NCBI GenBank assembly: GCA_022695795.1
Contig: MU404124.1
Span: 171,052 to 235,051 of the forward strand
Length of the DNA stretch: 64,000 bases
Direction of reading: 5' to 3'
Origin: Biscogniauxia marginata
Taxonomy: Eukaryota > Ascomycota > Sordariomycetes > Xylariales > Xylariaceae
A model generated the notes under the pieces. That model was not told the DNA's origin, did not search any database, and was given only the letters and a program-made list of their open reading frames with translations. Both the position numbers and the translations under genes were made by a program. Positions 35,422-46,624 of this stretch are shown in pieces (within the stretch, counting starts at the first letter, position 1; every line of letters begins with the position of its first letter).

Positions 35422-37026
35422 TTACTTGAGCTGCTTCAGGATCTCGACGAGGAAGTCCTCGAAGCTCAGGGTGATGTAGCCGTCGCGGTCCTCGTCATAC
35501 TTCTTGAAGACGTCCGTCATGCGCTTGAGGCTGATGCAGGCTTGGACAAAGAGGTCGAAGCTCATGACGCCCTCGCCGCGCTTGTCGTACGTGTGGAAGA
35601 GCAGGTCGACGAAGCCCGGGGAGAGCCGATACCGGAAGGCGACGAGCGCGTTGCTGAACTCGTCGAGGCTGATGTTGCCCGACCGGTCCGTGTCGAAGCG
35701 GTCGAACAGCGTCCGCCACGACGCCAGGAACGACCACAAGCCGCAGAACTCCTGGAACCCGATCGTCCCCGAACGGTCGCTGTCGAACATCCGGATCATC
35801 ATCCGCACTGTCTGCGGGTCGAACGCCGTCCAGTCCCCATTCACGAGCGCGGCCGAGAGCTCGCGCTCCGAGAGCTGGCCCGTGCCTGTTCGGTATGGTT
35901 AACATATGTTTTGGGATTTATTATCGCATATAAACAAGGGGGTAGGTTGGTAGATAGGTATCATGTGCATGAGCGGGGTCGCGGGTATGCGGGTGCTGCA
36001 GGTAAGCTCCCGAGATCATTCATCTGCTCTCGTGTAGTTGAGACTCGAGTTTCAGAGACCCGTTCCCGTTGTTGCCGTCTTGCGCATAGGATCGCAAAGC
36101 ACGTCTTTATCTCACGAGTTACCCGCAACCATCCAACCGAACCAACCGCTGACTCGACCCGTGATCTCTAGGAGAAAACTGGAGGGGTTAAGGGGGGGGG
36201 GGAGAAATTGGGCAGCAGAGACGCCTTGAAACAAAAGAATGAAAAAAACTTTAAGGGACACGTACCATCCTTATCGACGGCTCTGAACAGCGGCAGGAGC
36301 GTGGGGTCGGCGTTGCTGTCGGGAGGGCCGGGGGAAGGCGGGGGACGGCTCGCGGGGGGCGGGCGGTTGTGCGCCGTGGGACGCGGGCCCGTGGCCTGGG
36401 GCGGCGGCGACATGGCTGAGTGCGGGTTGGGCGGGTGCGGGTGAGGAGAGCCTGTGCCGTAGTTTGCGGCCGGGCTCAGGCGTCCTGGGTCACCGGTGCG
36501 CCGCGGCGGTATCGAGTCGTGTCGGGTGCCACCGCCGGGGACGGGCGGCTGCGGTTTGTTATCGTACCGCGAAGACACGGCGCCGCCCTTCTGTTGTTTG
36601 ATTTATTGGTTAGATTTCGGCACCTTAGAAGGAAGGGGCTTTGGGCGAGGTAGGTTTCCTTGAGGACTATGATAGAGGGAAGTGGTAGGAAGAAGAGAGA
36701 GGAGAGGAGAGGGGGAGGGGAGAGCTTGGCAGGAATAGGTGTTGAGTTGGAAGAACTTGAGAATCGAGATTGTAGGAATCATACCGGTTCAGGCTCTGCG
36801 AATCTGGAAGACATGTCAGCTCTCATTCATTCGAAATAACGGGTGAAAGGTTCGTATGTGTGATGAGGAGTGACCAGGTAGTCGCTCAACAACAACAACA
36901 ATCTGGTGATGATGTCCAATCGTCGCTGGAGAGGCGGCGATAACGATGGCGGGGTAGGTCGGATGTGTTGTGATAGCATTCTTACCTTGGCAGCTCGTCG
37001 GGGTTGGAGGGTCTGTAATAAGCCAT
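35422..37026 (-). CDS. PEF1: penta-EF-hand calcium-binding protein (peflin/ALG-2 type)
   Basis: Exons 36986-37026, 36785-36803, 36266-36590 and 35422-35885 (minus) give 282 aa. Exon 2 is only 19 nt and intron 3 is long (380 nt). The N-terminus (MAYYRPSNPDELPRFAEPEP) leads into about 100 residues rich in Pro and Gly, as in peflin and Pef1. Five EF-hand loops follow: DKDGTGQLSERE (126-137, created exactly by the exon 3/4 splice), DSDRSGTIGFQE (163), DTDRSGNISLDE (193), the degenerate DKRGEGVMSFDL (229), and DEDRDGYITLSF (259), which is the fifth hand that forms the dimer interface in this family. Acts as a cytosolic calcium sensor and adaptor; in yeast, Pef1 works in polar growth and cation homeostasis (family knowledge). 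Confidence 0.92.
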
Positions 37027-39273
37027 CGCGAATGGTGTCTGTTGGGCTTGCCGTTGGGTTTGGTAGAAACTCGACGGGAAGAAATGAAAAGGGAATCGAA
37101 GAAGTGCAGGCAGCTGGATTCTTATTGGGATGAGGTTGGCTTGTGTATGTGCAGATCGAAATGGAACCTTAGGTAGGGTGAGTAAGAAGTGGCTTGTGGA
37201 GGCGGCTGTGACAAAGAAAAATTGTATGTACTTATTTCAGCCGCAAAGATACGGATACGGGGATGGGGTGGGGGAGGATGCACGCAATTGCGATTGAGAT
37301 TGGGAGGGGTTCGTTCAGTTCGTAGGTACCTAACACTAAAGCTGCAGGTGGTTGGTGAACCGTCAATGGACATTCGAGAAGTCTTATGACGTCGGGTCTC
37401 GCTGCTTAGCCCCGTGCTTTCGGGTTATGTATCTGCAGCTCTTAGGTAAAGTTAAAAGTGCAAATGAAAATAAAGGATACCTAGTTATTCCTGGTAAGTT
37501 TGTTATTTGCTGTTTGTCCTACATTGAAGTACCTAGTATTTTTTTTCGACCCCGATTACATGGGTACTTACCTAACATAACAACTCATACATACCTACCC
37601 ACCTATATCAATCAATGTACGGAATATATCTACCAACATTGTTCATTTGTCTATACGAACTTACAACACAGGAAAACTAAAAAGACTGATGCTTCGCAAG
37701 CTGCCGTGTATTACTCAAGCATGAAGCTACAATACCTAGTTGACCTAGGTGCTACTCAGCCAGTATTACACTAGCGTTGGGGGTTTCTCAACGATAGCCA
37801 GGGCGCATGAGGCGGTGCTATTGTAGCGCTGCATATCAAACACACATTCCACAGTTTGCCGGATCGTCACGCCGCTGCCAGGCAGCCAAGAGAGAAAAGC
37901 GTCCTTAGGTAAACTATTAACCAAAAACATTGACCGAAGCAAAGTACACAGAGCTGAGTCAAAAGACGAGGTGATACTGACGAAGCCTTCAAGAAAGTAC
38001 CGGGGTAGAAATGAAATGCCCAGGTAAATATCAGCTGCGGTTGTGAGGCTCTGGAAACAAGGCAGTTTTCAAGGCTAATCTCACATATTTCTTGTTTCCC
38101 CCCCCCCTCTGCTTCTTTGCTCTGAGCAGAATATCTCCATACTCGGTAGTATATAGCCGTGATTCGGAAACCGATCCGGCGTACATTAAGGCAGATCAGT
38201 CATAAGCCACCCAGCAAGCTACCCGGATAGTGCTAAAAAAAGCCAGGGGCCCGGGGGGCTCAGCCCAGCTTTTTGGGGCAGAGCATAATGCAGACGAGTC
38301 GAGCGGCCCGCACCCCGTAATATGGACGCGTCGTCAGTATCATACGTACCTGCGTACTACATACCTTACTGCATACGATATCCCGCCGTGGTGGGGCGCC
38401 GGCCGATATAACTTCGTATCGTTAACAGGTACCCGATACCTATGATAGTCATGTACCCCCATCATGCCATGTTAACCCGGGATATTTCGGTCTAAGCCGC
38501 GGGCTTCCGCAGACGATCGTGTTTCAGGAAGGCCTCCTGACTAGTAAAACGGAAACTCCGAGTTGGTTGGCGTGTCTAAACCGGTTGTTGGAGAGAATGG
38601 AGAGGAATGGGTTCGGCGCTGTGTGGAAAAACAGGTAACTGACGTTGTGTAAGTTGCCTTATCAGTTGTGTGCTCGGTCGGTATGAGCGCATGCTTGTGA
38701 AGTACATACATATACTTCTTCCTATTTTAAAATAAAATAAAAATGCTTAACTTTTATGGTTCCTATAATGGGATGGAACCACTGAAGTAAACCATTTCAA
38801 GTTCGAAATTCTTGAATAAATAGTAGATGGGGTATCCCGTATATACACGTACCTGAGCAGTTTATGGAGCACTGGAGAGGAGGTACTTAGCAAGACAGCC
38901 CGGTTAGGTAAGTCGCCGGCTGCGACCCCGAGCCCGAACCCGACCGACGTTACGTACATTAGGTACCTTAGCGAGGAGATAAGCTTATAGGGAGGGGGGC
39001 CCAAAGATCCCGCCATTTCGGCTCCTGATGATGACGGACTGACAGCGAGCCGCCATACGCCATTCCGCCATTCTTGGCAAGCAATAGCGCAGCGCCGCTA
39101 TAGGGCCCCAGGTCGACGTCAAGCTTCGACTGCTCCTATGACTAATCCGCGACGAGTGCTTATATCGTTCCTGTGTATGTTGTGTACGGTAACCCCAGAA
39201 TACGCTCTCGAACCGACGAAAGGGTACCTGGCAATAAGTCGATCGCCTTGTCGTGTGTGTTTGTGTGCATACT
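37027..39273. other. 2.2-kb intergenic region between divergent genes
   Basis: Separates the PEF and ChaC starts. No gene seen. TACCTA/TAGGTA motifs occur near 37325, 37560-37610 and 38950-38970. A poly-C run lies at about 38100. Confidence 0.5.
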
Positions 39274-40477
39274 ATGTCGACCAACGGGGAGGATGCGGCG
39301 GCGCCAATGACACCGCCCAAGTCGGACGATGATTTCTGGATATTCGGCTACGGGTACGTGATCGTGATAGGAACCCATAACTTAAAACTATAATCAGGAG
39401 CCTCGCTTTGCTGCTCGGAAAATAGCCGCGTTGTAATCTTTCACCGCCCCCGGTCTAAGCGCTAAGCCACCTACACGTGCGACTTTACTGACTATACAAC
39501 TATAGGAGCTTGATCTGGAAGCCCCCGCCACATTATGGTGAGTTCTGATGCACATAGCGTGTCTTCCCAAACGGCCCTGTATATGTATCGTCGAGTGAAA
39601 ATATACTGAAAAGAAAAATCGATTCCCAGACCGACGGGTACCGGGCTGGGTGACAGGATATGTGAGACGATTCTGGCAGGTACGTCTACCTACCATCCAT
39701 CTTCTATAAGCACAAGTGCACCAAGCTGACAAAAGTCGTGTAGGCAAGGTATCAAAATCTCACTTGAGCTCTTCATCAAACATACTTCTAGGAAGCAAGA
39801 CTAACAAGACTCGTTCCCTCAGCCAAGACCACCGCGGCACGCCCACGGCCCCCGGCCGCGTCGTGACGCTCATCGAGCGGCCCTTCTGGGCCTCTCTGGC
39901 CGACGCGCACGACTCGGCGCCCCCGCGCGTGTGGGGAACCGCGTACCGGATCCGGCCTGACAAGGTGGCCGAGGTGAAGGAGTACCTGGACATACGGGAG
40001 ATCAACGGGTACACGATCCACTGGGAGGCGTTCCACCCCGCCGCCACCTCCACCTCCACCCCTGCCGCCCCGGGCCCGATCCGCACGCTCGTGTACATCG
40101 GCACGCCGGACAACGACCAGTTCACGGGGGCCCAGGACCCGCAGCACCTGGCCGAGCACATCTACGTGAGCGAGGGCCCCAGCGGGCTCAACCGCGACTA
40201 CCTGCTCGAGCTGGAGCGGGCGCTCGACGGCCTGAGCCCCGACAGCGGCGACGTGCACGTCTCCGACCTGTCGGACCGCGTCCGCGAGATCGACAGGAGG
40301 TGCCGCAGCGGCGAGCTGGACGCGGACGAGCTGCGGGCCAAGGTCAGGGCGCGCGACGCCGCGGCCAGGGGCGCGACGGAGGATCTGGGGGCCGAGGTCG
40401 ACGGCGCGCCCGTGCCGCACGAGTTTACGAGAGTGAGCAGTGTGGAGGAGCAGGAGGAGACCGAGAAGGCTGTTTGA
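39274..40477 (+). CDS. ChaC-type glutathione gamma-glutamylcyclotransferase with a 5-nt microexon
   Basis: Exons 39274-39353, 39506-39537, 39630-39679, 39744-39748 and 39823-40477 give 273 aa. The enzyme splits glutathione into 5-oxoproline and Cys-Gly in the cytosol. Signatures: YGSLIW (26-31, substrate-binding loop), GYVRRFWQASQDHRGTP (48-64), RVWGTAYRI and REINGY with the catalytic Glu115. The microexon GCAAG (39744-39748) is inferred because without it the frame breaks between FWQ and SQDHRGT; with it the family consensus FWQ-A-S is restored. Both flanking introns are canonical (gtacgt..ctgac..gtag, 64 nt; gtatca..ctaac..cctcag, 74 nt). The last exon is very GC-rich (third positions mostly G/C) and adds a charged tail of about 50 residues beyond the catalytic core. 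Confidence 0.9.
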
Positions 40478-41361
40478 GTGTCTTGGATACGTGGATGGTG
40501 AAGTCGTGCTTTGTGACCTACCTATCTAGGTGTGTGTGTGCGCGCGCGCGTCTGATCCTTTCCGCAATCGACGGAGATGACAGACTAGAGTAGAGGAAAA
40601 GGGAGATGGTCAAGAAATTTTTTTTTCAAGAGTTATGAAGAACGGCGTCGATTGATCATAGAATACATTGGCATGTAAGCCTCCCTCTTTCTCCCTCGCC
40701 GTCTTGGAATAGATAGACGGATTCCTAGTCGTATAGACGTACATACAGCCAGGTTTTCTCCCAACCTAAACATGCCCTCATATAAGAGTCGTTATACCGA
40801 CCGCTTTTCTTTTCTTTTACTGTTTCCCCCCCAATGGTGGTATCTCGTTTCCACCGAGCATCTAGCAATGCTCCCCCTCCTCTAACCCCCTTTTCCACCC
40901 CGTAAAGTCGTAAAAATGATGGTGTAATTTGGGTTGATTCATGAGAAAAATCATAAATGATGAGATTTAGGAGAATGGAGCGTAGTGAAGGAAAAAGTTG
41001 GTAATAAAAATAAAGCATTCACAAGGAGTGTAAGCCACAACGACTGGGTGATCTCTTCTCCATGCCAGGAGGAGAGGCGAAAAACGAGTCATTGCGCCGC
41101 CGAAGAAGTCGTTGTAGCAAGCGGTGAATGATAGAATGGTAGACGAGCCGGTGATTGCGATGGCGGCGCTCCATCTTCAACAAATGTTATATGTAGGCGT
41201 AGAGTGCGTATATTGTATGGTATTCGGACCTCGAGTTCTCGGTCGTATAGAGACGGGTTAGATGGTGGCTGCAGATGCTCAGGGGTTACACCTTTAGCTT
41301 CGGTGGCGGCTGGGCCTGGTATGCCTTGGCCCGTCAGGTATTGCTCCCTGGACCCAAAGTG
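40478..41361. other. intergenic between convergent genes
   Basis: 884 bases holding 3' UTRs of ChaC and of the RRM protein. A short TG/CG run lies at 40530-40552. No coding signal seen. Confidence 0.5.
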
Positions 41362-42199
41362 TCAGTACCGCGGCGGTCCCTGAGGCGGCTGTTGTAGGGG
41401 CTGTTGGCCGCCCTGCTGGTCGGGATAGCCATACGGAGCTGGCATGGCATAACCTAGAAATTCAATTTTAGCTAGAATCCTTCTTTTGCCCTGGGAATTA
41501 GACTCTTTGATGGCATCCAAAGCTAAGCCATACCTTGAGGGGGTGGTGTTCCGTATGGAACTTGCTGCGCAGGGTAGCCTCCGCGTCCGTAGACTGGTGG
41601 ATACATCGCCGGGTTAGGCACTCCGTAACCGGGATGACCGCTGGCATACGGCATCTGCGGCTGGACGTAGCCACCTCTTGGCGCATATCCGCCACGTCCT
41701 CCGCCTCGGGGCCCGGTATCTGAAGCCTTGTCGACCCGTATGGCACGCCCGTCAAACCTAATTAGTCCTAGTTAGAGAGTCCCTTAGCCAATATGGGGTA
41801 GTCTAGGCCTACTCGACGTTGTTCATATTGGCAATGGCTTTCTGTGCATCTCCCTCGTTCGTATACCGGACGAACCCGAAGCCGCGACTTCGACCAGTGT
41901 CGCGATCCTTGACGACGACCTGGAGCAGGAGACAGCGTTAGTCATATCCCTAAGACTCGGGTCCAGCTCTAGCTCAGACTTGTATAATTCCATGCTTATA
42001 GGTCTCCGCAAATGAGAAGATCGAGTATAGATAACGTACTGCTTCCTCAACAGGGCCATATTCTTCAAACTTCTGTCTCAAGGTGTTTTCTTCAGTATGC
42101 CATGCTAGGCCGCTAAGCCAAAAATACAATGCGTCAGTTGCCGTGAAGTAGAGCGCACTAAACATGGATCATGTCTTACCCAATAAATAGCTTCGACAT
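41362..42199 (-). CDS. single-RRM glycine-rich RNA-binding protein
   Basis: Exons 42180-42199, 42040-42112, 41813-41919, 41534-41757 and 41362-41453 (minus) give 171 aa. All four introns are short GT..AG introns. The RRM spans residues 2-80: RNP2 is LFIGGL (4-9), starting three residues after the initiator and completed across intron 1, and RNP1 is RGFGFVRY (43-50). The remaining 90 residues are rich in Gly, Tyr, Pro and Gln ([14 protein letters not shown], then [10 protein letters not shown]), a low-complexity tail that typically drives RNP assembly. It belongs to the small GRP/CIRBP-like class, which bind RNA in the nucleus or cytoplasm and often respond to cold or stress. The precise target is unknown. 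Confidence 0.92.
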
Positions 42200-45100
42200 G
42201 TTTGCTAGAAAGTTAATCCGTTTTCGGCAAATCTGTATAATCGAGACTTAATTGCACGTTCATGTTGGCCGGGGGAAGGAGGTTGTGTTTTGCAATAGCC
42301 TCGCAGCCGACGTTTGGGAGACAAGAAAAGGGCACAGTGCGTTTAGGTATGGAGGACCGTTGTACCGTGTCCTCGGGGAAATTTCTCTGATGGAACGACG
42401 GGCTTACGCTCTCTTGAGAGCTGTAAGTAGAAAAGAACAAGACACGAACATTGTTGAGACGCTACTAAAAGCAGCAACGGAAGAGTTGCCTAGAGCTGAC
42501 CTAGGGGATGTCTTGCTCTGATGTTGCAATGAAGATGGGGGACGACAGAATATAGTATTTCTCTGGTTCGGCGTATTAAAGTGATCCGGCGTGCGTTTAT
42601 AGTGAGATGCAGAAAGGGAGGAAGGTAACTCGATCCAGTAAAGACGGCGGGGTTGATAATGTAGTAGGGCAGCGGCAGTCAAGGTCCAGGGTCCCGTGTT
42701 AGTTTCTAGGGTGGACAGCTCACTCTGGTATTTGAGCGAAGAACGAAGGTAATCCATGGCTTCGATCCCGCCTCCTTTATAGATTCTCCTTGAAGTTCTG
42801 ATAGACGGCCGAGAGATACCTATTCAGACCATGGCTTGGTATAGGTGTGCCATTCTTGTCGACATGAAATGATAGCCATCGAGGGTTCTTGGTAGGTTCG
42901 TGTGTACACTACTAACAGGGGGGACCCCCAAAACAAGCATCAGACAGAGGAGACCACCTGTGCCTCATCAGAGTGTCTTGAGAAAAGGCTCAGGGCCAAA
43001 GGGGGAGGACACTAGACCGTGCAAGAAATGCGTGAGGCCATCCCAAAGTGGAATCGTCAAGAATAGACGACACACTCCATGTTCACTGCCCCCCGACTGA
43101 GTGCTTAACATGACCCATGCAACAATTTCCCAACCAAAATGTTCGGGTTCTACCCGAACGTCACTGAACTCCACAGCCGCCAGTTCTTGCCGGGTCTAGA
43201 AGATCAACGTTGCCGGGATCCTACTTGAGGTTATGATTTCAGATTGCCGTGGTTTCGTGATCCCTGTCAAAGAGCTACTAAAAAAAAAGGCCGACCTTTG
43301 TCAGTTCGCGAGCCGGGAAGCTGCTCATGTTGCGAGCCTAACAGCCTAGAACTTCTTGAGCGCCTAGTCGTGACCACTAGTCTTCTCTGAAGCCTCGGAT
43401 TAGATCCATATGCCGCCAATGGCCAAACACGTGGGTCTGGTTCATGTTAACCAAGAGCGATGCATTCGCCTATTCGACACGAGGTTGCGCCGCCGTCCGT
43501 TGCCGGGCTAACATTAAACCAAAACGGGGAACCACTTGTCTCCTATCTGTATGACCTGGATTTCTGACGTAGAGTCATACCTATCGTATACATATTTCAT
43601 AGTTGGTAGAACGCACAGATTAGCGTCAAGAACGGTAGTGCGTATTAGTGACGAAGACAATCAGAATGCCCTCCCCCCCTGTCACACATGTGAAGCCCTG
43701 CAGGGTTCCATTATTCCGCCCCCCTTTGCCCCTCTTCAAGTGACATCTGCATACATCTCGGGCACCGACTGTACGTACAGTGTACAACCTTATCACAATT
43801 CTAGAGTGTGTAAGTTCCTAGTCTACGTCGTACATGTAGCGCGTAGAAGATCGTCACGGCCACCCAGTACCAATTGATAACCTTTAGTCAAATGCCCCCC
43901 AAGCCAAGCCAGCAAGCAGAAGTCTACAAGAGATATCTATAGCATCCTGGTAGTTTACGAAACAGACAGGGAAGCAGAAGTGCTGCCCTTTGTTCTTGAC
44001 TGCAAATGAAACGTCAAGGTCAAAAGGTCACACACTTACAAGGCCTCAACGGGTGTACCAAGCTTATATGGGACCACACAGCGTCTGTCGCGGTTCTTCC
44101 TGCATTGGGTGCATTGGAGATTTCTGTTTATAGTCACTAAACTTGCGTACGTAACACCCGACAATGGCCTTAGTCGTTGATCTAGGAGAACTTAATAATC
44201 AATCCAAGATAAGATGCGTTCAGTGAGAAAGCTAAGAGAACATCTGGCACTGAAACCATGAAGCCTCTACCTCTATATTTCCCTCTTTGACGTCTCTCAT
44301 GTTCTTTCCAACTGGGATCATAATTATACGTACCTACATGCCTACTACTTAGTTATAAAAAAGTGAGTTGAGCCAGCATTCCAGAGTTGTCATGTGACGA
44401 CGTCTCCAGATAGCGCTGTGAGTTCCTAGTATTATCGCAAGGCGCCCGACTTCGATGTTGATGTATGTACGGCTCATTTGACTTCGAAGTGGGCTGCCTC
44501 GAATTTCCCACGACGGCCCGTTAAGTCCGAAATGCTTTGTCGTTGATGATTAAAATGAAAGAATCGGGCTCAAATGGGCAATGCGGCTAGGATTCGATAC
44601 ACAACGTGTTTCCATGATCTCCGGAGTCTGCCTTCTTGGCGGCACGCACGGCACGTGTAGGCCTCAAGCTTACAGTAGATCATCGAGTAATGCCCGCTAA
44701 TGCACATCTAGGTAGATTACTCGGACAAGCGGACTGCAGGTTCGTTGGAGAGGATTGATACAGATGCAATACCTAGCAAGGCCTTGTCTCGAGGCGGAAT
44801 TGTCTTGATGGACGGGGCAGCGTTCCCGAATATTCTTAGCTCTCCCAGGTCAGGATGAACCAAATTACAATTAACCGGTGGAGGGAGGGGGATACAGGTA
44901 GTTAAGGAAATACATCAAGACTTTAAGAGAAAGGTGGATTTTCAATGTCTACCTGTTGCTAATTATGGAAGTTGGACTTTGGACTTGCTTTGTGCGTAGT
45001 TGGCATGCTCAAGCAAAGGGTTTGAGCTGCCTTATGCCAAGAACATTTCGCAACCTCGACTGACCAGTGGTTGTTCAGGGCTTAGTGCTTACATACTCCG

Positions 45101-46624
45101 TAGAGAAAGAAACTCATGTTCTGCAGATAGAAAAAGCTTGGCAGATCTTCGCTCTTGGCATACGAAGTATAACTTGGTTCTATGGCCAGGGGTATTCCCG
45201 AACGGAATTCTAGGTCTTCTTGGCAGGGCCCTGTAACACCTGGGGTTAGTTGGCGCATTCAACTTCTTGATTTGACGGTTTCCTGTGCTATTCAATCAGA
45301 AACAGGGGTTAAATGTTTACAGCAGTCGGGACATATCTGTTGTTTAGTTCATGTTGCAACAACCCAAGACACGACTTGTGAAGAAACTCTGGGTAAGGTT
45401 AGTATAGGGGTGAGGGCGCAAACTATCGTGTGTCAGTTTCCAACCTCTTCTAAATGCGAAGCAGCGATGAACCCTACCAAGCTCTATTTATAGGGTCTGT
45501 GCCGACGGTTGTAGTGTCTCAAGGGTAGATCTAGGGCTGTTCCCAAAAGACAAGATCTCCATTGGCAACAAATGACATGCTGGTTGAATGTAACGTTGAT
45601 GCCGGCGGGGTTCTACGTTAAGTAAGGGTGAAGTGTCGGTCCCCAAGGTTCTCGAGTTTCGTTCAAACGTAGGGCCCCTCGAATCGTCACGGGGATGTGT
45701 ATGGATATCGTTAATTACAGTAGCATGTATCAATGATTTAGGGCTATTCAGGTACAGAAAGTCATTCATGGGGCAATTACCAGGTAACTAACAATATATT
45801 CTTATTTGAATGGGGCACTGTAGGCTATTAGTTATCAGGGTTTCAGGAGACGTATATACACACCTACCTACATATGGCTTTTCGCTGCTGGTGTAATTAC
45901 TGCACTATAGAACTTCTAAGATACTCTTCTAGTCAGGACGGAATTACCAGGACACTAACTATCTATACCTACCAATGACTTACACGGAGTTTTAGCAGGA
46001 GGAAGAACGGGCCCTAACATGATTATCTACATATGTGTACATGACCCAGAGGCTCGGTTGACCTTGATCCTATTCTTTAAAACAAGAATTTTAATAAAAT
46101 TGCCGAGCTTGCAGGACACTATATTCAATCTAAGGTTTAGGTTTAGGTATATGCATGCTAAACAGTGGAATGGCTCCAGTGAAGGACCTTCTAAAGACAC
46201 TTACATAGGTATCATGTATCTTTTCTCCACACTAAACCCCGAGTAACCTCAGCTACATGAACCTGAGGTACATAAGGCACACCGACCCCGTCCCTATTAG
46301 TAAGCGCAGTTGGAGCGGCCAGCCCGCCAGCCCGCCAGCCCGCATCTTGTCCGCAGTGATCGCCGACAGGGCCTCCACCTTTGCTTATTTTAAGCAGCGG
46401 GCCAAGGGTCAATCTCTCGTCACGTCGCACGCATCTCACTGTCGTTTGTAGTTGCCCTTTCAGCCCCGTTGGAACTCTGCCCGTGCACGACACTTAGCTT
46501 CTAAAGATATGTATATTCTCTATAGGCACAATACGTGTGCCTAGTTTCAGGTCTCTTTCTTCGTTTCAATTCCTACCCCGAACCCAGCTGCTAAGAGTCC
46601 TCCCTGCCTCCACACTGCCGTCAC
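42200..46624. other. 4.4-kb gene-poor region
   Basis: No frame here has coding composition, and the short open stretches contain no recognisable motif. Some of the first 600 bases is the promoter of the RRM gene. TACC repeats occur at 44330-44345 and 45862-45875. A triple CAGCCCGC direct repeat lies at about 46319-46342. Confidence 0.5.
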
